A DNA stretch of 64,000 bases, from the NCBI GenBank assembly GCA_016125075.1, contig WGMO01000001.1, positions 310,001 to 374,000 on the forward strand, in the 5' to 3' direction. Each line of letters starts with the position of its first letter. The stretch's first letter is position 1. The stretch comes from Terrimonas sp. GTDB lineage: Bacteria; Bacteroidota; Bacteroidia; Chitinophagales; Chitinophagaceae. The notes beneath the pieces are model-generated. The model worked only from the letters and a program-made list of their open reading frames with translations. It had not been told where the DNA came from and searched no databases. This document shows, one piece after another, positions 9,887 through 20,666 of this stretch. The translations under genes were made by a program, and so were the position numbers.

Positions 9887-12800
9887 CTAAAACGCTTTCT
9901 GCCCATATAAGCTTAACCCTTCCTTTTTCAATGCTTGCTCCGCCCTGACTTCATAGCGGCCCTCAATTGTTTTATGCTCTGCTTCATAATTCGTCAGTTC
10001 CTTTTTCAACGACTGGATCCTGTCCAGCTGGAGGTTACTGGGAGGTGCTTCCTGAGAACACAGGCTCACATAGACCTCTGAAATATATTCCCGGAGTCTT
10101 TTTACATCGGCAAACAAAGAAGTTTTTTCGGCAGGAATTAGTTTACCCCTCACCTGTTCCAGTTCATTGTAATATTGCTGCAGCAGGGCTTTTGTTTTCC
10201 CGTTCTTCGTTTTTTCCATCCTGTCTTTGAGTATCTTTTCTTTCAGGTCGAGCTGTTCTACAAGGTCAGCAAGCTCTTCATGCATCTTATACAATTCCAT
10301 AGATGACTGGTAATTCAGCTCCCGGTCCTTTAAGGTATAATTATCATCGGTTTCATCCTGTATCATTTTCAGGGTATCGATATACACCTTATCCCCAACC
10401 GTTAGTTTTATCAGGTAGTTACCGGGTAAAACCTGGGGTGCAATAAAGGTCGACTGGTCGAGTTTTTCGGCTTTCGCCACCTTGGGCGGGTTCATCCTTT
10501 GGTTCCAGTACACCTGGTTAAGCCCTTTTCTTTTGGTGGCTGGAAGGGTTTGAATGATTGCTCCCTTCATATCCGTAATGTCAATTTTTACCTGGCCTTT
10601 TGAAACCCGGTCCTTAAAATAATATTGAATGGGGGGGATGGCAGGAGGATTGGGCGCCACCCATCCACCGGTGCTCGGAGCCCCACCGTCGGCAAAATTC
10701 CCCATGGTAAGTTTTACAGGTGCCGGTTTAAAAACAAATACATCTTTTTCGGCGATGGCCCTGGTCATTTCCCGCATTGGAGTGATATCATCAACGATCA
10801 GGATACCCCTGCCATGGGTAGCAATGATCAGGTCATGGGTGCGCGGCTGGATCTGGATATCCCGGACCATGGCATACCAGGGGATATTGTTCTTCATCCT
10901 GAACCAGTCCTTACCCCCGTTGACGGTGGCGAACAAACCCATTTCTGTTCCAAAAAAAAGCAGGTCTTCATTGACACGGTCCTGCCTGATTTTTTGTGCA
11001 TACCCGGTAAATTCATCGCTTTGCATCCATGTCCATGTCTTGCCCATATCTGTAGATTTTCCCAGGTAGGTTTTCATATCACCATACATATGGTTATCAA
11101 AAGTCGCGAATACAACCTGCTTATCGAAGGGGGAAGGTTCGATGCTGCTGACCCAGGTATGCGGTGGAATCCCGGCTTTAGCATAATTATCAGCAACATT
11201 GTTCCAGGTTTTTCCTCCGTTCAGTGTGTATTGAAGGTTGCCATCATCCGTACCTACCCAGATCATATTTTCGTCCAGCGGGGATTCGGCTACCGTGAAA
11301 ATAGTGCAATGATTTTCTGCAGAAGTGTTGTCTGCACTCAGTCCCCCGCTTTCTTCCTGCTGTTGTTTCTTCTTATCATTGGTGGTGAGATCAGGTGAAA
11401 TCCTTGTCCAGTTTCTTCCTTCATCGGTGGACCTGAATAAATATTGCGCTCCCATATAGAGGTTATGTCCATTCGCCGCACCCGTTAGTAAAGGAGTATT
11501 CCAGTTCCATCGCAGTTCTTCCTCTTTGGAGGAGGCCTGTGGCTGTATCTTAACCGAGAGCCCGGTTTTCAGGTTGATCCTGCCCGCATTGCCGCCCTGG
11601 TACTCGGCATAAGCAATATTGGCGTTAAAGGGATCAGGACAGGCCCAGAAACCATCCCCAAAATAAATATCGCGCCAATCGCCGTTATCTACCCCTCCAT
11701 AGGACTGGGAGGGCGCCACCCAACTGCCATTATCCTGTAACCCGCCATAAATGTTATACGGTGTTTTATCATCATATTGAACATGATAGAACTGTCCCAC
11801 CGGCAAATTGCCGAAGAACCGCCAGGTAGCACCTTTATCAAGGCTGCTGTAAACACCACCATCTGTTCCCAGGTACAGTTCGTTGGTATTTTTGGGATTG
11901 ATCCATAACGCATGATGATCGCTGTGCACCCATCCCCCCGCATCACTGGCATCGGCAAATGAATAGCCTCCATCATTGGAATAAGAGAAAGTAAACCCGG
12001 GACGATATACCCTTTTGGGGTCTTTAGGATCAATTTCCAGTGAAGCAAAATAAAATGGCCTGGATACCACATTCATCGTAGCACTTTGCTGTTTCCAGTT
12101 TTCACCTCCATCAGCAGAAATATACAAACCGGTTTCTTTTGATTCTACAATCGCGACCAGGTTATCCGGCGCCGAAGGGGCAAGAGCCAATGCTACCCTG
12201 CCAAAAGGTTTGGGAGGAAGCCCGTTGGATAGCTCTTTCCAGGTCTTTCCGGCATCAGTAGATTTAAAAATGCCGCTACCCGGTCCGCCGGAATTGAATG
12301 AATAGGGCAACCTGCGAAATTCCCATGTGGTCGCATAAATGATATCCGGATTTTTCGGATCGACGGCTACATCTGCACAACCCGCCTTTTCGCTGATGTA
12401 TAATATCTTTTCCCAGGTCTCTCCACCATCCGTTGATTTATACAATCCCCGGTGCTTGCTGTCGCACCAGAGAGGGCCCGGTGCAGCAACATAAATGATA
12501 TTCGTATTGATAGGGTTGATAGCGATTTTGGCGATATGTTCGGTACTGTCCAGCCCCACCAGTTTCCAGTTGTCGCCCCCATCCCTGGTTTTATAGATTC
12601 CGTTGCCCACCGATACTGTATTCCGCATATTGCTTTCACCGGTTCCGGCAAAAACGATTTTTGGATTTTTTGGATCGATGGCCAGGGCACCGATACTCTG
12701 GCAATACTTATCAAAAACCGATTTGAAGGATGCCCCGGAATTTGTCGTTTTCCAGACGCCCCCTCCGGCTGTCCCCACATAAATAGTAGATGGGTCGGAA

Positions 12801-12949
12801 TCCGCCCCTTTAATGGCAGTAATCCTGCCACTCATGGTACCCGGGCCCATTTGCCGGGCTTCCATGACCCCGAAGGTGGAGGCATTGATCTGGGCACCCA
12901 AATTCAATGCAATGATAAACGCCGGGATAATAATGAATAACCTTTTCAT
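9887..12949 (-). CDS. VPS10/sortilin-like BNR-repeat protein, tandem paralog
   Basis: KTTNSGASFKS, KTRDGGDNWKL, KSTDGGETWEK, KSTDAGKTWKE repeats; same architecture as neighbour. Confidence 0.85.
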   Translation of the reverse strand: MKRLFIIIPAFIIALNLGAQINASTFGVMEARQMGPGTMSGRITAIKGADSDPSTIYVGTAGGGVWKTTNSGASFKSVFDKYCQSIGALAIDPKNPKIVFAGTGESNMRNTVSVGNGIYKTRDGGDNWKLVGLDSTEHIAKIAINPINTNIIYVAAPGPLWCDSKHRGLYKSTDGGETWEKILYISEKAGCADVAVDPKNPDIIYATTWEFRRLPYSFNSGGPGSGIFKSTDAGKTWKELSNGLPPKPFGRVALALAPSAPDNLVAIVESKETGLYISADGGENWKQQSATMNVVSRPFYFASLEIDPKDPKRVYRPGFTFSYSNDGGYSFADASDAGGWVHSDHHALWINPKNTNELYLGTDGGVYSSLDKGATWRFFGNLPVGQFYHVQYDDKTPYNIYGGLQDNGSWVAPSQSYGGVDNGDWRDIYFGDGFWACPDPFNANIAYAEYQGGNAGRINLKTGLSVKIQPQASSKEEELRWNWNTPLLTGAANGHNLYMGAQYLFRSTDEGRNWTRISPDLTTNDKKKQQQEESGGLSADNTSAENHCTIFTVAESPLDENMIWVGTDDGNLQYTLNGGKTWNNVADNYAKAGIPPHTWVSSIEPSPFDKQVVFATFDNHMYGDMKTYLGKSTDMGKTWTWMQSDEFTGYAQKIRQDRVNEDLLFFGTEMGLFATVNGGKDWFRMKNNIPWYAMVRDIQIQPRTHDLIIATHGRGILIVDDITPMREMTRAIAEKDVFVFKPAPVKLTMGNFADGGAPSTGGWVAPNPPAIPPIQYYFKDRVSKGQVKIDITDMKGAIIQTLPATKRKGLNQVYWNQRMNPPKVAKAEKLDQSTFIAPQVLPGNYLIKLTVGDKVYIDTLKMIQDETDDNYTLKDRELNYQSSMELYKMHEELADLVEQLDLKEKILKDRMEKTKNGKTKALLQQYYNELEQVRGKLIPAEKTSLFADVKRLREYISEVYVSLCSQEAPPSNLQLDRIQSLKKELTNYEAEHKTIEGRYEVRAEQALKKEGLSLYGQKAF

Positions 12950-12966
12950 ATGCTTGCGGGTTAAGA

Positions 12967-12997
12967 AATAAAAACCCCGATATTTCCAATCGGGGTT
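12967..12997 (-). terminator. Terminator hairpin of the LolA-like gene
   Basis: AACCCCGAT-N7-ATCGGGGTT followed on minus strand by TTTATTTC. Confidence 0.65.
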
Positions 12998-13017
12998 ATA
13001 AAAAAATGATATGCTGA

Positions 13018-13734
13018 TTAATCAGGTTTTTTAAATGTTGATTCATCCACATTTCCGTTCACGACCACGGAAGTAATGTTCAATTCTCCAAAAGGCAGTG
13101 TAATGGTTTTAGGCATTACGATACCTTCGGGTAATTTCTCATAATTACTGAGGTCAGTTTGCTGCTCCACTTCCTGTCCGTTCACTTTTTGTTTTACAAC
13201 GGTCCTGATCACCATATAACTGGAAGGGTCGATAAAAAAGGTTTCCACTTTTCCTCCTTTCATTTCTGCTTTCAGTTTATAGGCTTCAGTACCCTCCACA
13301 TCTTCCTTGCCCAGGTATTCTATCTTATGCCCTTTTGCTTTGTAATTGATAAAGGGACCTTCGGGATCCATATCATCCTGGTCCTGCGCCAATTCATCTG
13401 GGGTGATCGCTTCGGGAGCCATTTGACCGTTAAAGGGCATATAACTCCAGCCTTCGGTGGGTGTAATGATCCTGTAGCCTGTCATACCCGCACTGGAAAG
13501 GGTAATATCCTGCCGGGTACCTTTTCCTTTCATGATCGTCAAAACGATATCCACATCTGTGCCCTGCACCTGCAGGCTTCCTTCCTGTTTGATGGAGTTG
13601 ATCTTGCTCCAGGCATCCGCACCACCGATGGCTTCAATATGTTTACTGATGATTTCATCGGCGGTTTGGGAAAATCCAGCCAGCGCAAATCCAAGGATAA
13701 ATAAGGCGGAAAGGTTTAAGAATTTAAGTTTCAT
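13018..13734 (-). CDS. LolA/outer-membrane lipoprotein-sorting-like secreted protein
   Basis: Signal peptide plus IISKHIEAIGGADAWSKINSIKQEGSLQVQGTDVDI...YMVIRTVVKQKVNGQEVE. Confidence 0.6.
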   Translation of the reverse strand: MKLKFLNLSALFILGFALAGFSQTADEIISKHIEAIGGADAWSKINSIKQEGSLQVQGTDVDIVLTIMKGKGTRQDITLSSAGMTGYRIITPTEGWSYMPFNGQMAPEAITPDELAQDQDDMDPEGPFINYKAKGHKIEYLGKEDVEGTEAYKLKAEMKGGKVETFFIDPSSYMVIRTVVKQKVNGQEVEQQTDLSNYEKLPEGIVMPKTITLPFGELNITSVVVNGNVDESTFKKPD

Positions 13735-13859
13735 TTGATTTTGTTTATGATTTGATTAAAGATGAATGACCATTTTGAAAAAGCAAATGTATTGCCTGGA
13801 AGTGAAAGAATTTTTCCATTTATGTAAAAGATACCGGTTTTTTATAATTTAGTCGCTAT

Positions 13860-15515
13860 ATGACGCAAAAAATTACAGGGAAGGTTGCAGATATCAGCAA
13901 TAAAAGATTTGTAGCTGCAGAAATTACCGTTTCCGGCGCTGTCATTACCGGCATCCGGGAAATCTTGCCCGGCCCCGATTGCCCGGATCAATTTATCATA
14001 CCTGGTTTTATCGACAGCCATGTTCATATAGAAAGTTCTATGCTGGTTCCCTCGGAATTTGCGAGGCTGGCCGTTGTGCAGGGCACCGTGGCCACGGTGA
14101 GCGATCCCCACGAAATCGCCAATGTTTGCGGCAGGGAAGGTGTGGAATTCATGATCGCAAACGGCAAAACGGTTCCCTTTAAATTTTTTTTTGGTGCCCC
14201 CAGTTGTGTGCCGGCCACCCGGTTTGAAACGGCCGGTGCAGCACTTGATGCCCGGGAAATAGAACAATTATTATCGCGGGATGAAATAAAATACCTGAGT
14301 GAGATGATGAATTTCCCCGGGGTGCTACAACAGGATGAAACCGTGATGAAAAAGATTGCTGCGGCAAAAAAACACGGAAAACCCGTAGATGGCCATGCCC
14401 CGGGCATGCGGGGAGAGGATGTGATAAACTATACTGCCGCCGGCATTTCCACCGACCATGAATGTTTTTCCCGGGAAGAGGCACTGGATAAACTACAGGC
14501 TGGTATGAAGATCCTTATCAGGGAAGGGAGCGCCGCCAAAAATTTCGAGGCTTTGATCGGACTTTTGCAGGATTATCCCGACCAGATCATGTTTTGCAGT
14601 GATGACAAGCATCCTGATAGCCTTTTGACCGGGCATATTAACCAGTTATGTGCAAGGGCAGTAAAAAAAGGGATCGATATCTTTAAAATTTTACAGGCGG
14701 CCTGTATCAACCCTGTTCAGCATTATCAATTGGAAGTGGGGCAGTTGCAACCCGGCGACCCCGCCGATTTCATCGTGGTCAAAGACCTCGTGAATTTCGA
14801 AGTACTGCAGACCTATATCAATGGCGAGATGGTGGCGCATCATGGACAGACCAAAATCACTTCCCAAAAAATAAAGCCGATCAATAATTTCTCCATACAA
14901 CAGCGAACTGTAAGTGATTTTTCCTACTCCATCAATAAATGGGGGGAGGAAGAAAATATCGAACAGGTTTATGTGATCGAGGCACTGGAAGGGCAGCTGA
15001 TCACCCATAAACTGGTATTACCGGTGACCGATCTCATCACAGATGAAAAATATTTATACAGCAATCCTGAAAAAGATATTGTCAAGATCGTTGTTGTTAA
15101 CCGTTATCATGATGCCCCCATCGCCAAATCTTTTATCCGCAATTTTGGTATTCAAAAAGGGGCGATTGCCTCATCGGTGGCGCACGACAGTCATAATATT
15201 GTTGCCATTGGTGTTGACGACGAAAGTATTTGCAAAGCGGTGAACCTCATTATTGCCAAAAAAGGGGGGATCAGTGCTGTTGGCGGGGATCAGGAAATGG
15301 TTTTGGGTTTACCCGTGGCCGGATTGATGAGCGATCAGGACGGTTATTCCGTGGCGGATGCTTATACCGCCATTGACAGGATGGTAAAGGCAAAGTTGGG
15401 ATCCACCCTCGCTGCTCCCTTCATGACCTTGTCTTTTATGGCTTTGCTGGTGATTCCTCATTTGAAGTTAAGTGATATGGGATTATTTGACGGCGACCAT
15501 TTTAAGCTGATCTGA
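13860..15515 (+). CDS. ade: Adenine deaminase
   Basis: [59 protein letters not shown]. Confidence 0.93.
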   Translation: MTQKITGKVADISNKRFVAAEITVSGAVITGIREILPGPDCPDQFIIPGFIDSHVHIESSMLVPSEFARLAVVQGTVATVSDPHEIANVCGREGVEFMIANGKTVPFKFFFGAPSCVPATRFETAGAALDAREIEQLLSRDEIKYLSEMMNFPGVLQQDETVMKKIAAAKKHGKPVDGHAPGMRGEDVINYTAAGISTDHECFSREEALDKLQAGMKILIREGSAAKNFEALIGLLQDYPDQIMFCSDDKHPDSLLTGHINQLCARAVKKGIDIFKILQAACINPVQHYQLEVGQLQPGDPADFIVVKDLVNFEVLQTYINGEMVAHHGQTKITSQKIKPINNFSIQQRTVSDFSYSINKWGEEENIEQVYVIEALEGQLITHKLVLPVTDLITDEKYLYSNPEKDIVKIVVVNRYHDAPIAKSFIRNFGIQKGAIASSVAHDSHNIVAIGVDDESICKAVNLIIAKKGGISAVGGDQEMVLGLPVAGLMSDQDGYSVADAYTAIDRMVKAKLGSTLAAPFMTLSFMALLVIPHLKLSDMGLFDGDHFKLI

Positions 15516-15526
15516 GGATAGGTATT

Positions 15527-17080
15527 TCACCTGTTCTGCCATCCGCATTCCCCCCTCAACACTTTCAGGGTTTCGTCATAAAAAAACCTTGCCCGCTCCG
15601 GCGAATCACCAATACAGACCAGTCCCAGCTTTCCATATTGCGACAAAGCGCCAATCAGGTGAAACATCACCCCCTCTTCCTTGGTACTGTTGAAATGCAG
15701 ACCGTGCAGCATGGCAATGTCCATGAGATCATGGGGGGTTAACCCCTTAAAACAATCTTCCTGGAAATTATCGGTTGCCATATAAAACCGTTCATCCCCC
15801 CCGGCCGTAAAATATTTTCCTGATTCAGCATCATAATCTCCTTCCGTCAGAAATTGAAGCATGATATAAGGATGGGTGGTCCCACCCTTCCTGAGGTTGA
15901 TCTCAATGGCATAATGTATCCAGGTATCGTTTTCCCTGACCGACAGAAAATCCAGTCCAAACCTGCCCAGTACGCCCCGTTTTCTTAATGCAGCTGCCAC
16001 CTTTCTGCCCATGTGGCCAACCGTACGGCTATAGGCTGTATGGGCCGGGAAAGTTGCGCCGAGGAAAACCTGGTCAGATTCTCCCCCGATGATCTGGTCG
16101 TGGGTGGAAATAATATCGACCTTGCCCAGGGGATTGATCCGGCATTGCACTGAGGGCGATGCAATTTCTTTTCCTTCAATAAAGGCTTCCACAATGCCAC
16201 CCATCTGTTCAAATTTCTTTATAAAAGTCTTATAGGATAAATCTTTGGCCACTATTTTCAAACGCTGTGGCAAGGCCTGTCTTAATTCATTTTCCGTAAC
16301 AGCGGCATCGAAATCTTCGTAAGAAAAAACAGCATTCCCTTCCCCGCTGAAACCATCATTCATCTTTATCACCGCCCTTTTGAGTGCAGGGTTTTCTTTT
16401 TTGAGCCTGGCCAGGGAAACGATAATATCGTTTTCGTTTTCAAGGTTCTCAAATCCAGGTGGCATATCCAGTCCGCATTCCCTGAAAATTTCGCGGCTGC
16501 CGGATTTAGTCCCCCAGAAAAAGAGATCAGGATCACAACCATAAATAGGTAAGCCTAGGGTGACCGCTAACTTTCTTTCATGTTCCGTTACATTAAAACA
16601 GGATAAATGTGCAATATTATCGGCGGGGATAGCATTCTTGATTCGACGCATCAGCCGTGGTCTTGCCAGGATTTTTTCTGTCAGCGAAATGGGGGAAGCA
16701 TCATAACAACTCAGCAGGTGCAGCCGTTGTATGGCGTGATGACCGGTGATACCGGGTAAAAGGTGCAGGTAATAATCGATGATCACCGGATCGATGGGCG
16801 TACTGGTTACATATACAATATGCGTACGCGGCATCCTCAGTAACAACAAAAGGCAGAGCAGGCGTTCTTCATACAGCACAATACCATCGATCTTGCACAG
16901 TATTTCCTGGTCAAGCGTAAGGCTGGGGATCACCACAATTGTCTTGGGCGCCAGCCGATTGGGGAAAACCGCTTCATACTGAGCAGCAAAATGATGTTGC
17001 AGTTGCTGAAATATTTTTTTTTCAGCAAGGATATGTTGATCCGTTTCCGGTATAGGCGGTTCTTTGACCCCGGCGTCCAT
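15527..17080 (-). CDS. ATP-grasp-like protein (peptide ligase PGM1-related)
   Basis: Start reassigned to MDAGVKEPPIP; AVIKMNDGFSGEGNAVF, WIHYAIEINLRKGGTTHPYIMLQFLT. Confidence 0.65.
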   Translation of the reverse strand: MDAGVKEPPIPETDQHILAEKKIFQQLQHHFAAQYEAVFPNRLAPKTIVVIPSLTLDQEILCKIDGIVLYEERLLCLLLLLRMPRTHIVYVTSTPIDPVIIDYYLHLLPGITGHHAIQRLHLLSCYDASPISLTEKILARPRLMRRIKNAIPADNIAHLSCFNVTEHERKLAVTLGLPIYGCDPDLFFWGTKSGSREIFRECGLDMPPGFENLENENDIIVSLARLKKENPALKRAVIKMNDGFSGEGNAVFSYEDFDAAVTENELRQALPQRLKIVAKDLSYKTFIKKFEQMGGIVEAFIEGKEIASPSVQCRINPLGKVDIISTHDQIIGGESDQVFLGATFPAHTAYSRTVGHMGRKVAAALRKRGVLGRFGLDFLSVRENDTWIHYAIEINLRKGGTTHPYIMLQFLTEGDYDAESGKYFTAGGDERFYMATDNFQEDCFKGLTPHDLMDIAMLHGLHFNSTKEEGVMFHLIGALSQYGKLGLVCIGDSPERARFFYDETLKVLRGECGWQNR

Positions 17081-17156
17081 TGTCCTGGTTTGCCCAAAAC
17101 TATTTTTTAGCAAAAGCAAAAACCATGAGGAACACAAGGATAAACTATGACAATCA

Positions 17157-18257
17157 TCAGGCTTCCTGGCCGTTCCAAAGTGCCCCGCCAATACTGGCCC
17201 TGGTAGCCCCTGTTACTGAAGGTATTACCGTATATTCTTCCCGCCAGCGCAGGACCCCGATAAATGCCATGATCAGGGCTTCCTTAAAATTAATCAGTTC
17301 ATCTGGGGGTTTCACAACTGTAATACCCAGGTCAGTTAAAAGGGTTGTCAGTTGCTGAATAAGAAAAGTATTGAATGCCCCGCCACCGGTAACCAGCAGG
17401 CTGGCGGGTGAGGGTTTGGCAGCATCCCCGGTTGACAGGCTTTTGATGACTGCTTTCCTTACCTGATGGCCAATATGTACTGCATAGGTATTTAATGCAT
17501 CTTCTGTGGAAAGATGTTCTTCCCTGATCAAAGGGTAGATGATGTCGGTTCCAAAATTATTGGACAGTGATTTCGGAAACGGTCTTTCATAATATTCCAG
17601 GGCATTGAGTTTTTCCAATAAGACCGGGTTCAACCGGCCCGCGGCAGCCATGGCACCATCCTTATCAAATGGCTTTCCCAGATCACTGGCCAGTAAATTA
17701 AGCACCCTGTTGGCAGGACAAATATCAAAAGCGATATAAGGATCCCTGTTTACTGAAATATTGGCAATACCTCCCAGGTTCAGAAAAAAATCATAGTCTT
17801 TCATCAACAACAATTCACCAATGGGAACGATCGGGGCGCCCTGTCCTCCGAAAGACACATCCATGGAACGTAAATCTGAGATCACGGGTAGTCCGGTTTC
17901 TGCGGCAATGGCAGATCCGTCGCCGAGCTGGGCTGTCATCTGCGGTGGCTGATGAAAAGAAGTATGACCATGCGAAACGATCAGGGCCACCTGGAACTGC
18001 AGTTCATGTTCCTCAATAAAACGGTTGACCTCCTGCCCCAGATAATGACCATAGGCGCGATCCAGCAGCAAATATTCCAATGCGGGTAAACCGGTGGATC
18101 CTGATAATTTGTTTTTCCATGTTTCCGAATAGGGATAACAGGCGGTATTTTTTATTTCAAACTGCCATTTCCCCCCGTTTTCATGAAATTCGGCAAAAAC
18201 AATATCAAGACCGTCAAGACTGCTGCCACTCATTAAGCCGATTGCCCTGTAGACCAT
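17157..18257 (-). CDS. anmK: Anhydro-N-acetylmuramic acid kinase
   Basis: RAIGLMSGSSLDGLD, SHGHTSFHQPP, NLGGIANIS, FDICPANRVLNLLA, VTGGGAFN. Confidence 0.92.
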   Translation of the reverse strand: MVYRAIGLMSGSSLDGLDIVFAEFHENGGKWQFEIKNTACYPYSETWKNKLSGSTGLPALEYLLLDRAYGHYLGQEVNRFIEEHELQFQVALIVSHGHTSFHQPPQMTAQLGDGSAIAAETGLPVISDLRSMDVSFGGQGAPIVPIGELLLMKDYDFFLNLGGIANISVNRDPYIAFDICPANRVLNLLASDLGKPFDKDGAMAAAGRLNPVLLEKLNALEYYERPFPKSLSNNFGTDIIYPLIREEHLSTEDALNTYAVHIGHQVRKAVIKSLSTGDAAKPSPASLLVTGGGAFNTFLIQQLTTLLTDLGITVVKPPDELINFKEALIMAFIGVLRWREEYTVIPSVTGATRASIGGALWNGQEA

Positions 18258-18310
18258 TTATTTTTACGATTTTAACCTTTAGATTTGCCAAAAGTAAAAT
18301 AATCAGTGTA

Positions 18311-18961
18311 ATGGTCATCAACCTAAGTGAGAAACATTCCCTGATCAGCAACTGGATCGCTGAAATCAGGGATATTGAAGTACAGACCGACCGTTTCCGT
18401 TTTCGCAAAAACCTTGAACGGATTGGAGAAGTTGCTGCATATGAAATCAGTCAGTCATTCCCGTTTATTGAAAAAGAGATTCAAACCCCATTGGGTACGG
18501 CTACCTGTAAGGTATTGAAAGAACAGCCGGTGCTGGCTACCATTCTCCGTGCAGGATTACCCCTGCATAACGGGTTACTGAATTATTTCGACAAAGCCGA
18601 TAATGCATACGTGGCCGCCTATAGAAAACATGAAAAAGACGGATCTTTTGAAATCAGCCTTGAATATATTTCCAGTCCGGACCTGGAAGACAGGATCCTC
18701 ATCATATCAGACCCGATGCTGGCAACGGGTTCTTCCCTCGTAAAAACCATACACCTGATCAGGGATGAAGGCATCCCCAAAGAAATCCATATTGTTTGTG
18801 CCATAGCCTGCACCGTTGGTATTGAGTATGTTAGACGAGAAGCGCCCGGTGTAAAAATCTGGTGTGGCGATATCGATGATGAATTGACCGCCAAAGGATA
18901 TATAGTACCCGGACTGGGTGATGCCGGCGACCTTGCATTTGGTGTTAAAGTTCAGATGTAA
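18311..18961 (+). CDS. upp: Uracil phosphoribosyltransferase
   Basis: Start at MVINLSEKHSLISNWIAEIRD; PVLATILRAGLPLHNG, ILIISDPMLATGSSLVKTI. Confidence 0.92.
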   Translation: MVINLSEKHSLISNWIAEIRDIEVQTDRFRFRKNLERIGEVAAYEISQSFPFIEKEIQTPLGTATCKVLKEQPVLATILRAGLPLHNGLLNYFDKADNAYVAAYRKHEKDGSFEISLEYISSPDLEDRILIISDPMLATGSSLVKTIHLIRDEGIPKEIHIVCAIACTVGIEYVRREAPGVKIWCGDIDDELTAKGYIVPGLGDAGDLAFGVKVQM

Positions 18962-19026
18962 AGCAGCTTTCTTTTTTTTCCTTTAGTCTATCATTTTTTG
19001 TATTTTTCAGATTCTTATCTTCTGTA

Positions 19027-20040
19027 ATGAAAAAAGTTTATTTAACCGTAACCGTTTTGATGCTAATGCTTTGGGATACTAAAGCCCAGGATCCGAACTT
19101 TTCCCAGTTTTTCGCATCACCGCTTACCTTAAATCCTGCCATGACCGGCAAGTTTGATGGTATCCTGCGGGTGGCCGGTAATTACAGGAACCAATGGCCT
19201 ACCATCAATAATGCTTTTACCACCGGAACCGTATCTGCAGATTTCCATGTGCTCAGTAACCGTTTGCAGGATATTGATCGCTGGGGTGTGGGCATCCTTG
19301 GTTTTACAGATAAGAACGGGAACGGGGCCCTTCAAAATAATTATATCGCTGTTTCCACTGCATTCCATAAAGGCCTGGATGAAAATGGCTATCACCAGAT
19401 CGGTGTGGGTTTCCAGGGAACCTTTGCCAACAAAAGGCTGGATCCTAACCAGGTCAAGTTTGAAGACCAGCTGACCGCCCTGGGTTTTACCGGTGTTACC
19501 AGTGAGATCTTCAATCAAAAGGATCTCAGTGTGAGTTATTTTGACCTGAATGCCGGCGTCCTGTATAATGGCACCACCAACGGATATAATAATTTCTATG
19601 CCGGTGCTTCCATGTATCATATCAACCGCCCCAAAGAAACATTCCAGGGAGGCCAGTATTACCTCAGTACCCGACTGACCCTGCAGGCAGGTGGCAGAAT
19701 ACCGGTTGGTCAGTACAATGCTTTTCATTTCAGTGCCAATCACAGTATGCAGGCCAATGCCCGTAACACGATGATCGGTGGTGCTTATGCCTTAAACCTG
19801 AATAATATGGAAGACCATCCCACGAATGTTTACCTCGGAACCTGGTTCCGTTTCGGGGATGCTATCATCCCTTATGTAGGGCTGGAATTCAATGATTTTC
19901 ATCTTGGGTTTACGTATGATGTGAATACATCCGGGCTGAAACCAGCTTCCAATGTAAAGGGAGGTGCAGAGATTTCCCTGATCTATATCAAACAACCCGT
20001 CGACAGAACACTGAAAAAACTGAACTGTCCCAAATTCTGA
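19027..20040 (+). CDS. PorP/SprF family type IX secretion system membrane protein
   Basis: AQDPNFSQFFASPLTLNPAMTGKFDGILRVAGNYRNQWPTI signature. Confidence 0.92.
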   Translation: MKKVYLTVTVLMLMLWDTKAQDPNFSQFFASPLTLNPAMTGKFDGILRVAGNYRNQWPTINNAFTTGTVSADFHVLSNRLQDIDRWGVGILGFTDKNGNGALQNNYIAVSTAFHKGLDENGYHQIGVGFQGTFANKRLDPNQVKFEDQLTALGFTGVTSEIFNQKDLSVSYFDLNAGVLYNGTTNGYNNFYAGASMYHINRPKETFQGGQYYLSTRLTLQAGGRIPVGQYNAFHFSANHSMQANARNTMIGGAYALNLNNMEDHPTNVYLGTWFRFGDAIIPYVGLEFNDFHLGFTYDVNTSGLKPASNVKGGAEISLIYIKQPVDRTLKKLNCPKF

Positions 20041-20059
20041 AACCAAAATTTAGATATAT

Positions 20060-20091
20060 AAAAACGCTGTGTGCCCCGCAGCGTTTTTTTT
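20060..20091 (+). terminator. Intrinsic terminator after the PorP/SprF gene
   Basis: AAAAACGCTG-N-CAGCGTTTTTTTT. Confidence 0.8.
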
Positions 20092-20123
20092 ATCTTTCGA
20101 TTTTCTCAAAAAAGAATCTGTAA

Positions 20124-20663
20124 ATGAAATATCTGATCGTATGCTTTTGTATCCTTTTTGCCCCGGTCACCAGGGCCCAGGATACCGGTTATACAAGTTT
20201 TGATACCGGTGCAGAACTATTGGGATACCCTGCCGGTATCATTACAGGGTTTCATATAGCCTATAATTTCAGGGTACACCATAGTATACTGGCCGGTATT
20301 GCCCATAATAAAGCCAACAGGAAGGATTTTGGGGAGCACGATGATGAGCGTGGCGGAGGATGGGGAGGACATATCGGTTACCGCTATTATTTCCGGTATA
20401 AACCCTATGGGTTTTTTGTGGGGGAAAGAAATGATGTTTGGGGATTAACGATCCACTGGAAGCAGGGCACAGCAACCGGTACCTCAACCATCACCGTTCT
20501 GCAACCCACGCTGGAACTGGGATATACTTTCCTGATCCATGACCAGTTATTCATCACCCCTGTTCTGGCAAATGGTGCAGAATTCAACCTTAAAACACGG
20601 GGTGAAAAAGTCGGGCAGGGTTTCATCACCTTACTGGGCCTAAGTGCCGGATACAGGTTCTGA
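20124..20663 (+). CDS. Outer-membrane beta-barrel hypothetical protein
   Basis: Signal peptide; alternating aromatic strands ending LSAGYRF. Confidence 0.5.
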   Translation: MKYLIVCFCILFAPVTRAQDTGYTSFDTGAELLGYPAGIITGFHIAYNFRVHHSILAGIAHNKANRKDFGEHDDERGGGWGGHIGYRYYFRYKPYGFFVGERNDVWGLTIHWKQGTATGTSTITVLQPTLELGYTFLIHDQLFITPVLANGAEFNLKTRGEKVGQGFITLLGLSAGYRF

Positions 20664-20666
20664 ACA

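Noticed and set aside
10625-11398. 257-aa plus-strand ORF inside VPS10-like gene
   Set aside because: Shadow ORF of GC-biased antisense frame; no recognisable motif
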